NCBI RefSeq assembly: GCF_900110555.1
Contig: NZ_FOEE01000001.1
Location: 1-64,000 of the forward strand
Length of the DNA: 64,000 nt
Source: Trujillonella endophytica
GTDB lineage: Bacteria > Actinomycetota > Actinomycetes > Mycobacteriales > Geodermatophilaceae
Direction of reading: 5' to 3'
The position numbers were made by a program, and so were the translations under genes. Below are positions 52,116 to 60,741 of the stretch, piece after piece. Positions within the stretch are counted from its first letter, which is position 1; the number at the start of each line of letters is the position of its first letter. Below the pieces are notes generated by a model, which made no database searches, was not told where the DNA came from, and was given only the letters and a program-made list of their open reading frames with translations.

Positions 52116-53186
52116 TCAGCCCGGGCGGGGCTCGAACTCCTCGTCGGCGTCCACCGGCGGCAGGGCGGCCGGGTCGGCGAAGACGCCGGCGGCGCCGGTC
52201 GTGCCGCAGAGGGCGTCCGCGGCCAGGACGACGGCGGCGGCGGTCCACGTCGTCCGCTCGATGGGCCAGCGCTTGCCGTCGGCGAAGACCAGGCCCGTCC
52301 AGTAGGCGCCGTCGTCGTCGCGCAGGTGCTGCATGGCGGCCACCTGCTCGAGCGCGTCGTCCGGGCGGCCGGCGGCGGTCAGGGCGAGCGCGAGCTCGCA
52401 GGTCTCCGCGCCCGTCACCCACGGCCGGTCGGACACGCACCGGATGCCCAGCCCGGGGACGACGAAGGTCTCCCAGTACTCGGCCAGCCGGTCGTCCGCG
52501 GCGCCGCCGGTGAGGGCGCCACCGAGGACCGGGTAGTACCAGTCCATCGAGTAGCGGGAGCGGTCGGCGAAGGCGTCCGGGCGGGTCCGCAGGGCAGTGC
52601 CGAGGTCGGTGGCGGCGAGCTCCCAGTCCGGCTGCGGCTCACCGACCGCGGCCGCGAGGGCGACGCCGCAGCGCAGCGCCTGGAACAGGCTGGCGTTGCC
52701 GGTGAGCAGCGCCAGGTCGTCCGGGGCGCCGTCCGGCCGCAGCGCCCAGCCGATCGCGCCGCCGGGCAACTGCATGCGGGTGACCAGGTCCAGGCCCCGC
52801 CGGACCATCGGCCACAGCTCGCTCACCAGGCCGTGGTCCCCGGTGGTCAGCCAGCTGTGCCACAGGCCGACGGCGAGGTAGCCGGCGTGGTTGCTCTCCA
52901 CCGCCGGTGAGGTCTCGGTGTAGGTCCCGGCGACGGCGCGGTACTCCGCGGACCAGGAGCCGTCGGGGCGCTGCCGCGCGGCCAGCCAGCGGTAGGCCGC
53001 CGCAGCCCGGTCGTGCCGGCCGCCGACGTCGAGGGCCATCGCCGCCTCGACCGAGTCCCACGGGTCCAGCTGGCCGCCGCGGAACCAGGGCAGCGCGCCG
53101 TCGGCGTCCTGCTGGTCGGCGATCCAGCCGACCGTCTGGCGCACCTGATCGCCGGACAGCACTCCGGGCAGCTCCGGGAGGTGCAC
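52116..53186 (-). CDS. Alpha/alpha-toroid protein (prenyltransferase/squalene-cyclase-like)
   Basis: 356 residues built of repeated helical pairs with Q-x-x-D-G-x-W-type turns: GWIADQQDADGALPWFRGG, RWLAARQRPDGSWSAEYR, VAAMQHLRDDDGAYWTGLVF. These are the QW-like repeats of terpene cyclase/prenyltransferase toroids, also shared with glycosidase barrels. Acidic candidates include SMDWYYPVLGGAL and TETSPAVESNHAGYLAVGLWHSW. The reaction is unknown. It is the last gene of a GT4-methyltransferase-toroid operon, 4 bases after the methyltransferase, so it probably modifies or trims the same glycoconjugate. Confidence 0.75.
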   Translation of the reverse strand: MHLPELPGVLSGDQVRQTVGWIADQQDADGALPWFRGGQLDPWDSVEAAMALDVGGRHDRAAAAYRWLAARQRPDGSWSAEYRAVAGTYTETSPAVESNHAGYLAVGLWHSWLTTGDHGLVSELWPMVRRGLDLVTRMQLPGGAIGWALRPDGAPDDLALLTGNASLFQALRCGVALAAAVGEPQPDWELAATDLGTALRTRPDAFADRSRYSMDWYYPVLGGALTGGAADDRLAEYWETFVVPGLGIRCVSDRPWVTGAETCELALALTAAGRPDDALEQVAAMQHLRDDDGAYWTGLVFADGKRWPIERTTWTAAAVVLAADALCGTTGAAGVFADPAALPPVDADEEFEPRPG

Positions 53187-53190
53187 CGGC

Positions 53191-53994
53191 TCAGCGCGCA
53201 GCGGTCCGCTCCCTGTCCGACCGGCCCGGCCCGGCGGCCCACCGGCGCGCGGCGGGGGCAGCGGGCGCCGCAGCGGCGCCGGGCACGGCGGGCTTGTCGG
53301 CGTAGACCACCAGGCTCTTGCCGATGACCGGGTCGAGCAGCCGCTCCGCGGTGCGGGTGACCCACGGTCGCGTCGTCAGGTCCCAGACGAGCAGCCGGTG
53401 GTAGGCGCGGACGGCGGCGTTGTCCCGCTCCACCCCCGTGGCGCACTTGAGCCACCAGAACGGCGCGTGCAGCGAGTGGGCGTGGTGCTCGGCGCCGGGC
53501 CGGAGCCCCTCGGCGGCGAGCCGGGACCGCAGGTCGTCACCGCGGTAGATGCGCAGGTGGCCGCCCTCGTTGGCGTGGTAGGCGTCGGACAGCGCCCAGC
53601 AGATCCGCTCCGGCAGCCAGCGCGGCACGCTCACGGCGACCCGTCCGCCGGGCTTGAGCACCCGGGCGATCTCGGCCATCGCCGCGCGGTCGTCGGGGAT
53701 GTGCTCCAGCACCTCGGCGGCGATGATCCGGTCGACGCTGGCGTCGGGCACCGGCAGCGCCAGCAGGTCGCCCCGGACGGCCGTCGCCGAGGCTCCGGCC
53801 GGCGCGTCGCCGGCCTCGCCGATCGCGGTGAGCCACGTCCGCGTCGTGGCGACCTCGTCCACACCCCAGTCCAGGGCCACCACGCGCGCGCCGCGGCGGT
53901 AGGCCTCGAAGGCGTGCCGCCCCTCGCCGCAGCCGAGGTCCAGCAGCGTCATCCCCGGGCGCAGGTCGAGGAGGTCGTAGTCGACGGTCAGCAC
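53191..53994 (-). CDS. Class I SAM-dependent methyltransferase (UbiE-like)
   Basis: 267 residues. MTLLDLGCGEGRHAFEAYRRGARVVALDWG is SAM motif I, ASVDRIIAAEVLEHIPDDRAAMAEIARVLKPGGRVAVSVPRWLPE covers motifs II-III. The last ~100 residues (HAPFWWLKCATGVERDNAAVRAYHRLLVWDLTTRPWVTRTAERLLDPVIGKSLVVYADKP) form a hydrophobic lobe that may accept a lipid-linked substrate. It begins 10 bases after the glycosyltransferase stop. It acts together with its two neighbours by position; the product is unknown. Confidence 0.88.
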   Translation of the reverse strand: MLTVDYDLLDLRPGMTLLDLGCGEGRHAFEAYRRGARVVALDWGVDEVATTRTWLTAIGEAGDAPAGASATAVRGDLLALPVPDASVDRIIAAEVLEHIPDDRAAMAEIARVLKPGGRVAVSVPRWLPERICWALSDAYHANEGGHLRIYRGDDLRSRLAAEGLRPGAEHHAHSLHAPFWWLKCATGVERDNAAVRAYHRLLVWDLTTRPWVTRTAERLLDPVIGKSLVVYADKPAVPGAAAAPAAPAARRWAAGPGRSDRERTAAR

Positions 53995-54004
53995 GCAGCG
54001 GTCC

Positions 54005-55273
54005 TCACGAGTCGGCCTTCTTCCGGTCGAGCACCTCGGCGTACCAGGCGGCGGTCCGCTCGGCCGCCGAGCGCCAGGTGTAGGCGGCCAGCACGCGCCG
54101 CCGCCCGGCCCGGCCCAGCTGTTCCTGCAGGCCGGGGGAGTCCAGCACCAGCTCCAGGGCCGCGGTCAGCTCACCGACGTCGCCGGCCTTCACCCGCAGG
54201 CCGGCCTGGGTGCCGACGACCTCCGGCAGCGCGCCGGCGTCGGTGGTGACCAGCGGGGTGCCGCAGGCCATCGCCTCGATCGCGGGCAGCGAGAAGCCCT
54301 CGTACAGCGAGGGGATGGCGACGACGGCGGCCTGCTGGAGCAGCCGGACGAGCTCGGTCTCGGGCACGGAGCCGGTGAAGGTCACGGCGTCGTGCAGCGC
54401 CAGGCGCTCCAGCGCGGTCTGCGCCGGGCCGCCCGGCCGGGCGCTGCCGACGACGGTCAGGTGGACCGCCCGCTCGGTGCGCAGCTTGGCGACGGCCTCC
54501 AGGAGGTGGACCAGGCCCTTGAGCGGCACGTCGGCGCTGGTCACGACCACGATCGACTGCGGGTCGCGCGGCCGGCCCGGCGGCGGGGGCGAGAAGGTGT
54601 CGGGGTCGATCCCGACCGGGATCACCTCGATGCGCTCCGCGGGCACGTGCAGGTGCGTGCCGATGTCGGTGCGCGAGCTCTCCGAGACGGTGGTGACGGC
54701 GTCCAACCGCGGGGCCACCCGGGCCTGCATGCGGGTGAAGGCGTACCAGCGGCGCAGGGTCAGCCGGCGGTAGGCCGACGGCGCCGCGGCCAGGTCGAGC
54801 TCGCGGTCGATGGCGACGGGGTGGTGCACGGTCGCCACCGTCGGCACGCCGGCCCTGACCAGGCGCAGCAGCCCGTATCCCAGGCTCTGGTTGTCGTGGA
54901 CGATGTCGAACGGGGCGAGCCCGGACTCGGCGCGGCGGGCGAGCAGCAGGCGCGCGGCCCGCAGGCTGAAGGTCAGCGGCTCGGGGAAGCCGGCGACCGC
55001 CATGGTGCCCCACTCCGCGACGTCGACCCAGTCGCGGATCTCCGAGGGCCGGACGACGCGGAAGGGGTCGGGCTCCCGGTACAGGTCGAGGCTGGGCACG
55101 TGGACCAGCGGCACGCCCGCGTCGAGTTCGGGGTAGGGCTGGCCGCTGAGGACCTGCACGTCGTGCCCGAGTTCGATCAGCTCGCGGGACAGTGCGCGGA
55201 CGTAGATGCCCTGACCACCGCTGTGCGGCTTGCTGCGGTAGGACAGCAGTGCGATGCGCAGCGGCCGTCCCAT
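54005..55273 (-). CDS. Glycosyltransferase family 4
   Basis: 422 residues with a GT-B fold. RIALLSYRSKPHSGGQGIYVRALSRELIELGHDVQVLSG is the acceptor-domain start with its glycine loop. FDIVHDNQSLGYGLLRL and VATVHHPVAIDRELDL follow. The donor domain has PVGIDPDTFSPPP and IPSLYEGFSLPAIEAMACGTPLVTTDAGALPEVVG with the E-x7-E motif. It is a retaining transferase of unknown specificity and the first gene of the three-gene operon. TAGAGT lies 7 bases before its ATG, the leaderless pattern. Confidence 0.92.
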   Translation of the reverse strand: MGRPLRIALLSYRSKPHSGGQGIYVRALSRELIELGHDVQVLSGQPYPELDAGVPLVHVPSLDLYREPDPFRVVRPSEIRDWVDVAEWGTMAVAGFPEPLTFSLRAARLLLARRAESGLAPFDIVHDNQSLGYGLLRLVRAGVPTVATVHHPVAIDRELDLAAAPSAYRRLTLRRWYAFTRMQARVAPRLDAVTTVSESSRTDIGTHLHVPAERIEVIPVGIDPDTFSPPPPGRPRDPQSIVVVTSADVPLKGLVHLLEAVAKLRTERAVHLTVVGSARPGGPAQTALERLALHDAVTFTGSVPETELVRLLQQAAVVAIPSLYEGFSLPAIEAMACGTPLVTTDAGALPEVVGTQAGLRVKAGDVGELTAALELVLDSPGLQEQLGRAGRRRVLAAYTWRSAAERTAAWYAEVLDRKKADS

Positions 55274-55358
55274 GACCGGGACTCTAACGACTCGCTGTTG
55301 CGCGCCGAGATCGCCCGGTCGGGTGCGGCCCCGCGCGGACGGCTGAGAGGCTGGCTCC

Positions 55359-55679
55359 ATGCTGCGCCACGTGGTCGTGTTCACCTGGTCCGACGACGCC
55401 GACGAGGAGCGGCGGGCCGCCACCCTCGCCGAGCTGGCGCGCCTGCCGGAGACCGTCGGCGGGATGACCGCCTTCGCCGTCGGCCCGGATGCCGGGCTGC
55501 GCGCGGGCAACGCGCACGCGGCGCTGGTCGCCGACTTCCCCGACGTCGAGGCGTGGCGCCGCTACGCCGAGGACCCGGTGCACCTGCAGGTCATCGCCGA
55601 GTACGTGACGCCGATCCTGGCCACCCGCACGGCGGTCCAGTACGACGTGACGGACCCCGTCCCTCTCACCCCTCGCTGA
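55359..55679 (+). CDS. Dabb family stress-responsive protein
   Basis: 106 residues, one dimeric alpha+beta barrel. LRHVVVFTWSDDADEERRAATLAELARLPETVGGMTAFAVGPDAGL is the Dabb opening, with the conserved His of 'RHVVxF' as the usual ligand-binding position. HAALVADFPDVEAWRRYAEDPVHLQVIAEYVTPIL is the typical second half, with HP-like 'DPVHLQV'. Homologues are stress-induced proteins or polyketide cyclases. No specific role can be given. It is divergent from the GT4 operon. Confidence 0.92.
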   Translation: MLRHVVVFTWSDDADEERRAATLAELARLPETVGGMTAFAVGPDAGLRAGNAHAALVADFPDVEAWRRYAEDPVHLQVIAEYVTPILATRTAVQYDVTDPVPLTPR

Positions 55680-55785
55680 CGCTCGGGGCGAGTCTCCGGA
55701 CGGGCCGCCGTCCACAGGGTCCGCCCTCGTCCACAGGTGCGGCCCGGCGGCTCCGCGGGGGCCCGTGCCCGGCGACGGTCGGGGC

Positions 55786-56826
55786 ATGGACGACACGCTG
55801 CGCCTGTCCGACCCGGGTGAGATCGCCGCCGCGCTGCCGGCACTGATGGGCTTCCGGCCACGCGAGTCGCTGGTGCTGGTCGCGCTCCGCGGTCCCAGCG
55901 GGCGGCTCGGGCTGACCGCACGCGCCGACCTCCCGCCCCGGGCCGCGTCGGCGGCGTTCGCGGCGCACGTGGCCGACCGGGTCGCCGGCAGCGATCCCGA
56001 CGCCGTCCTCCTCGTGGTGGTGTCGGAGGCGCCGGACGACCGGGAGCTCCTCCTCGGCCGGTTCCCCGACGACGAGGTGCGGGCCCTCCCGCACCGCGGC
56101 GTCGTGCACGACGTCGTGGTCGCGCTGGCGGAGCGCGACATCCCGGTCCGCGAGACCCTGCTGGTCCGCGCGGACCGGTGGTGGTCCTACGACTGCCCGC
56201 ACGCCTGCTGCGCGCCCGACGCGGGCACCCCGCTCCCGGGCGGGATCTCCCCGGTGACGGTCGCGGCCGTCGCGGCCGGCTCGGTCGTGGAGCCCGACCG
56301 GGCGGCGCTCGTCGCACGGATCGCCCCGGTGCGGGGCCTCGCCGCCGACACGTGCGCGGCGGCGGTCCGGCGGTTCGGGCGGCGTGGCGCGGACCCGGCC
56401 ACCGGGGAGGCGGCGGGGCCCGACGCGGCCATCGGGCAGGCGCTGCTGTCGTGTCGGCCCGGCGGCACCGTGCGCCTCCCCGACCGGGAGGTGGCCGCGG
56501 TCGTGTGGGCGCTGACCGACCTCGCGGTGCGCGACCGCGCGCTGGGCCTGGCGCTCGGGGCCGACGCGGCGGCCGCCGAGACGCTGTGGACCGAGTGCAC
56601 CCGGCGGGCGCCGGCCCCGCTGGACGCCGCGCCCGCCACGCTGCTGGCCGTCAGCGCGTGGCTGCGCGGGGACGGCGCGATGGCGAACGTCGCGCTGGAG
56701 CGCGCGCTGACCAGCGTCCCCGACTACGGGCTGGCCCGTCTGCTCGGCCGGGCGCTGGACGCCTGCCTGCCGCCGTCGGAGCTGCGGGGGCTGATCGGCC
56801 AGGTGGTGGGCGAGGCGGGCGGCTGA
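55786..56826 (+). CDS. DUF4192 family protein
   Basis: 346 residues, the usual length for DUF4192. LRLSDPGEIAAALPALMGFRPRESLVLVALRG is the hallmark opening. LLVRADRWWSYDCPHACCAPDAGTPLP contains the conserved WWSY-C-x3-CC segment, a likely structural metal site. AAVVWALTDLAVRDRALGLALG and ATLLAVSAWLRGDGAMANVALERALTSVPDYGLARLLGRAL follow. The function is unknown; the family is confined to actinobacteria. It stands alone. Confidence 0.93.
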   Translation: MDDTLRLSDPGEIAAALPALMGFRPRESLVLVALRGPSGRLGLTARADLPPRAASAAFAAHVADRVAGSDPDAVLLVVVSEAPDDRELLLGRFPDDEVRALPHRGVVHDVVVALAERDIPVRETLLVRADRWWSYDCPHACCAPDAGTPLPGGISPVTVAAVAAGSVVEPDRAALVARIAPVRGLAADTCAAAVRRFGRRGADPATGEAAGPDAAIGQALLSCRPGGTVRLPDREVAAVVWALTDLAVRDRALGLALGADAAAAETLWTECTRRAPAPLDAAPATLLAVSAWLRGDGAMANVALERALTSVPDYGLARLLGRALDACLPPSELRGLIGQVVGEAGG

Positions 56827-56949
56827 GGCCCGGAGGAACGGGGGGCGCCGGAGTTCGCACGGACGGCGCCGGACCGGTTCCCCCGACCGCCGTGCAGGCC
56901 TAGCGTCGGTCCCCCCACGGGGGCCGACGACGGCGGCGGGAGGCTCGCC

Positions 56950-57630
56950 ATGTTCGCTCAGATCATCCAGGGCAGGACGTCGGACGCCGAGGCGGTGCGG
57001 ACGGCGCTGGACAGGTGGATGGAGGAGCTGCAGCCCGGCGCGACCGGCTGGCTGGGCAGCACGGTCGGGGTGTCCGACGACGGCCGGTTCGTCGCGGTGG
57101 CCCGCTTCGAGTCGGCCGAGGCCGCGGGCCGCAACTCGGAGCGCCCCGAGCAGTCCCGGTGGTGGGAGGAGACGCAGCGGTTCTTCGACGGCGAGGTGAC
57201 CTTCGCCGACAGCGAGGACGTCGACGTCGACCTGCCGGGGGACCCGGACAGCGCGGGCTTCGTCCAGGTGATGCAGGGCCGGGTCACCGACCGGGAGCGG
57301 GCCAGGGAGCTCATCGCCCGGCTGTCGACGAAGGAGATGGCGGATTTCCGCCCCGACATCCTCGGCACCGTCATGATCAACCACGGGACGGACCGGTGGT
57401 CCCAGGTCATCTACTTCACCTCCGAGGCCGAGGCCCGCGAGGGCGAGCGCACGGAGGCGCCGCCCGAGGTCCAGGGGGTCATGGAGGAGCTGATGGCCCT
57501 CACCCCGGAGCCGCCGGAGTTCATCGACCTGCGGCAGCCCCTGCTGTACGCGCCGCCGGCGACCGGCGCCGGGGTGCCCACGCCGCGGGAGGCGCCGGAG
57601 GCGGCCCGGGCGGTCGAGCGGTCGAGCTGA
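56950..57630 (+). CDS. Protein with two antibiotic-biosynthesis-monooxygenase-like repeats
   Basis: 226 residues. Two ferredoxin-like halves each begin with F-x-Q-x-x-x-GR: FAQIIQGRTSDAEAVRTALDRWMEEL and FVQVMQGRVTDRERARELIARLS. VAVARFESAEAAGRNSERPEQSRWWEE and SQVIYFTSEAEAREGERTEAPPEVQ are the matching second parts, so the gene arose by internal duplication. A disordered tail follows. No cofactor site is obvious. The ATG has GGGAGG about 6 bases upstream. A TAGCGT hexamer at 56901-56906 could be the -10 box. Confidence 0.75.
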   Translation: MFAQIIQGRTSDAEAVRTALDRWMEELQPGATGWLGSTVGVSDDGRFVAVARFESAEAAGRNSERPEQSRWWEETQRFFDGEVTFADSEDVDVDLPGDPDSAGFVQVMQGRVTDRERARELIARLSTKEMADFRPDILGTVMINHGTDRWSQVIYFTSEAEAREGERTEAPPEVQGVMEELMALTPEPPEFIDLRQPLLYAPPATGAGVPTPREAPEAARAVERSS

Positions 57631-57690
57631 GGCCCGGCCCGCCCCGCGCCGGGTCGCGGTGGACGCCGTCGCCGGTGGCGGGCCGGGGCC
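57631..57690. terminator. GC-rich stem between convergent genes
   Basis: GGCCCGGCCCGCC (57631-57643) can pair, with one bulged G, with a segment at 57677-57690. It lies between the convergent ABM-like and S9 peptidase genes. The loop is long (33 bases), so this is less certain than the other terminators. Confidence 0.4.
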
Positions 57691-57711
57691 ACGGGGCGCC
57701 GGCCCGCGGAG

Positions 57712-59799
57712 TCAGAGCAGCTCGGGCCGGCGCCACTGGTCGCCCAGGACGTGCTCGGCCAGGAAGGCGAGCACCGTCTCGTACCAGACCGTGGAGTTGC
57801 CCGGGGTCAGCACCCAGTGGTTCTCGTCCGGGAAGTAGAGGAACTTCGACGGCACCCCGCGCTTCTGCAGGCCGTACCAGAGCTGCAACGCCTCGCCGAT
57901 CGGCACCCGGTAGTCGTGGTCGCCGTGGATCACCAGCATCGGCGTGCGGATGGCGTCGGCGAACCGGTGCGGGGAGTTCTGCTCGTAGCGGCGCGGGTCG
58001 GTGAGCGGGTCGCCCCACTCCTTCTCCCAGTAGTAGGCGGCGTCGGTGGTCCCGAGGAACGAGTCGAGGTGCCACAGGCTGGCGTGGGTGACGATCGCCG
58101 CGAAGCGGTCGGTCCGGGTGGCGATCCAGTTCGCCATGTAGCCGCCGAAGGAGCCGCCCATGGCCGCGGTGCGGGCGGCGTCCAGGTCGGGGCGCTCCAG
58201 CGCGGCGTCGACGGCGGCCATGAGGTCGGTGTAGGGCGCCTCGCCCCAGGACCCCCAGCCGCGCCGGACGAAGTCCTGCCCGAAGCCCTGCGACAGGGCG
58301 GGATTGGGCAGCAGGACGGCGTAGCCGCGGGCCGCCATCACCCACGGGCACCAGCGCCAGGACCACGAGTTCCAGCTCATCAACGGGCCGCCGTGGACCC
58401 ACAGCAGCAGCGGGGCCGGCGAGTCGGCGGAGGCGCCCTCGGGGAGCACCAGCCAGGACTGCACGCGGGCGCCGTCGGCGGCGGTGGCGGTCACCTCGTG
58501 CAGGGTCCCGGGCAGCGGGCCCAGGGCGCCGGGGGAGGGGAGGGGGTCGGGTCGCTGCAGCGGCGCCTCCGGGTCCAGCCGGACCGGCGCCGGCGGCTCG
58601 TCGTAGGCCGAGCGGAGGGCGTACAGGGCGCTGCCGTCGCGGGCCACCCGCAGGTCGCTGTAGGCGCCGTCGCCGGTCAGCCGCACCGGCTCGCCGCCGG
58701 CCACCGGTACCCGGAACAGCGCGTGCCGCCCGTCGTCGTCGGCCAGGAAGTAGACGGCGGAGCCGTCCGCGCTGAACTGGGGCGCGCTGGGCCACCGGTC
58801 GAAGCCTCGGGTCAGGTCGCGGATCTCCCCGGTGGCGACGTCGACGTGCAGCAGCGTGTAGTCCGGCGGCTCGGCGTAGCTGGACAGCGCCTCGCGGACG
58901 CACACCACCGCGGAGCCGTCGGGGGAGAAGCGGGCCGCGTAGACGTCGGCGAGCGGGTCGTCGACCAGCGGCCGGGAGTCGCCGGTCGCGGTCTCGAGCA
59001 GGGCCACCCGGTTGCGCCGGCCGGCCGGGCCGTCGGGCACCGACTCGGCGAGCAGCAGCAGGGTCCCGTCCGGGGACAGGGACGGGTCGTCCCCGCCGCC
59101 GGAGGGCGGGCGGGCGTCCGGCGTGAGGTCGCGCAGCGCGACGGGCTCGCCCGGCGCCCCGGACGGGTCCTCGGCGGGCAGCCGACCGGCCCAGAACAGG
59201 TGCGACGTGTCCGGCCCCAGGTCGCTGTCCCAGTGGCGCACCGGATAGGACTCGTGCAGCACGGCGGAGACGCCGGCGTCCTTGCGCGCCTTGCGGCGAG
59301 CCGCGTCGTCCTCGGCGTCGGTCGCGCCCGGCACGGCCGACGCGACCACGACGACGTCCCCGCTGTCGGCGGCCACCGTGACCCCGCCGATCCCGCCCGG
59401 GTGACCGACGACCAGGCGGGCCTCGCCGCCGTCGGCGGGCAGGCTCCACAGCGCCGGCCGCGGATCGCCCGCCCCGTCGCCCCCGCCGGCGCCGGGATCG
59501 GGCCGGGCCGAGGTGAACAGCAGCGATCCGTCGGGCGCGAAGACCGGCGCCGACTCACCCGGCGCGCTGCGGGTCAGCCGCCGGGGCGCGCGCTCGCCCG
59601 CCGGGTCGATCTCCCACAGCGCCGAGACCCACTTCTTCCGGTCGGCGTCCAGGGTCTGCACCGAGACCGCGAGCCGCCGGGCGTCCGGGGACAGCGCCAG
59701 CCCGGTGACCCGGGGCAGGGCCACGAACTCGGCGAGGCTCGCGAAGGGGCTCCCGGCGGGGGCGTCGGGCGGGGCGGGCGCGGCGTCGGGCTGGCTCAC
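57712..59799 (-). CDS. S9 family peptidase (acylaminoacyl/prolyl oligopeptidase type)
   Basis: 695 residues. The N-terminal ~420 residues form a beta-propeller with WD40-like repeats (SPDARRLAVSVQTLD, APDGSLLFTSARPD, SPDGTLLLLAES, SADGSAVYFLADDDG). The C-terminal alpha/beta hydrolase has the oxyanion HGGP motif (LWVHGGPLMSWNSW), catalytic Ser in AMGGSFGGYMANW (near 546), Asp in VIHGDHDYRVP and His in DENHWVL. It cleaves short peptides in the cytoplasm. The GTG at 59799 lies 7 bases after TACCGT; a GTG three codons earlier would overlap that hexamer, so it is rejected. Confidence 0.93.
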   Translation of the reverse strand: MSQPDAAPAPPDAPAGSPFASLAEFVALPRVTGLALSPDARRLAVSVQTLDADRKKWVSALWEIDPAGERAPRRLTRSAPGESAPVFAPDGSLLFTSARPDPGAGGGDGAGDPRPALWSLPADGGEARLVVGHPGGIGGVTVAADSGDVVVVASAVPGATDAEDDAARRKARKDAGVSAVLHESYPVRHWDSDLGPDTSHLFWAGRLPAEDPSGAPGEPVALRDLTPDARPPSGGGDDPSLSPDGTLLLLAESVPDGPAGRRNRVALLETATGDSRPLVDDPLADVYAARFSPDGSAVVCVREALSSYAEPPDYTLLHVDVATGEIRDLTRGFDRWPSAPQFSADGSAVYFLADDDGRHALFRVPVAGGEPVRLTGDGAYSDLRVARDGSALYALRSAYDEPPAPVRLDPEAPLQRPDPLPSPGALGPLPGTLHEVTATAADGARVQSWLVLPEGASADSPAPLLLWVHGGPLMSWNSWSWRWCPWVMAARGYAVLLPNPALSQGFGQDFVRRGWGSWGEAPYTDLMAAVDAALERPDLDAARTAAMGGSFGGYMANWIATRTDRFAAIVTHASLWHLDSFLGTTDAAYYWEKEWGDPLTDPRRYEQNSPHRFADAIRTPMLVIHGDHDYRVPIGEALQLWYGLQKRGVPSKFLYFPDENHWVLTPGNSTVWYETVLAFLAEHVLGDQWRRPELL

Positions 59800-59835
59800 C
59801 CGCGCCACGGTAACGACCCCGTGTCGCCGCTCTCC

Positions 59836-60570
59836 CTAGAGGCGGCCGGCCGCCTGGGCCGGGGTGAGCTCCTCGTCGACCGCGTTCACGAAGACGTGCT
59901 GGGCGACGCCGGCGGGCAGCAGCTCGCCGTCGACGCTGACCGTGTCGCGCTCCACGCGGGCCAGCACCGTCGCGCCGGGACGCAGGCCCTGGTCGGCGAG
60001 GGAGCGGATGAGGTCGGTGTCCTCCTGCAGCTGCTCGCTGATCCGGCGGATCTCCACCCGCCGGCCCTGCGCGGTCGCGGTGGTGGACAGCAGCGTCAGC
60101 GCGTCGAGCACCGCGGAGGTCTCCCCGCCCAGGGTCGCGGCGGAGGACTGCCCGCCGAGCTCGTCCAGGCCGGGGATGGGGTTGCCGAAGGGGGAGACCG
60201 TGGGGTTGCCCAGGAGGGCCATGAGCTTCTTCTCCACGGCGGCGCTCATGACGTGCTCCCAGCGGCACGCCTCCTCGTGGACGTCGGCGTACTCCAGCCC
60301 GATGACGTCGACGAGCAGGCACTCGGCCAGCCGGTGCTTGCGCATCACGGCGGTGGCGAGGCGGCGGCCCTCGTCGGACAGCTGCAGGTGCCGGTCGCCC
60401 TCGACGGTGAGCAGCCCGTCGCGCTCCATGCGCGCCACCGTCTGGCTCACCGTGGGCCCGCTCTGGTGCAGGCGCTCGGCGATGCGAGCCCGGAGGGGGA
60501 CGACGCCCTCTTCCTCGAGCTCGAAGATGGTGCGGAGGTACATCTCCGTGGTGTCGATCAGATCGTTCAC
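59836..60570 (-). CDS. ideR: Iron-dependent repressor IdeR/DtxR
   Basis: 244 residues. The DNA-binding domain reads [53 protein letters not shown], almost identical to mycobacterial IdeR. Metal ligands include Met10, and the dimer domain supplies His, Glu and Cys ([26 protein letters not shown]). [14 protein letters not shown] leads to a C-terminal SH3/FeoA-like domain (~150-230). Fe2+ activates it to repress iron uptake. The GTG at 60570 has GGAG 4 bases upstream. Its likely targets in this window are the iron boxes at 14770 and 18597. Confidence 0.95.
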   Translation of the reverse strand: MNDLIDTTEMYLRTIFELEEEGVVPLRARIAERLHQSGPTVSQTVARMERDGLLTVEGDRHLQLSDEGRRLATAVMRKHRLAECLLVDVIGLEYADVHEEACRWEHVMSAAVEKKLMALLGNPTVSPFGNPIPGLDELGGQSSAATLGGETSAVLDALTLLSTTATAQGRRVEIRRISEQLQEDTDLIRSLADQGLRPGATVLARVERDTVSVDGELLPAGVAQHVFVNAVDEELTPAQAAGRL

Positions 60571-60741
60571 AGCTCTCCTCCGTGTCACCGCCATGGTACG
60601 GGCGGGCGGCGACTTCCCGGGCTCGCCGAACCTGGGCAACGGCGTGCCGCGGACGGCGATTCCCGACGGTAGGTTCGGAACGCCCGGAACGGGTGACCCG
60701 ACGCCGGGGCGCGCGAGCGGCCCGACCGGCGAGGAGGACGC

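Noticed and set aside
60571-60741. ECF-sigma promoter (GGAAC-type -35) between ideR and acuC
   Set aside because: GGAAC occurs twice near 60677-60691, but no matching GTT/CGTT -10 element lies at 16-18 bases.
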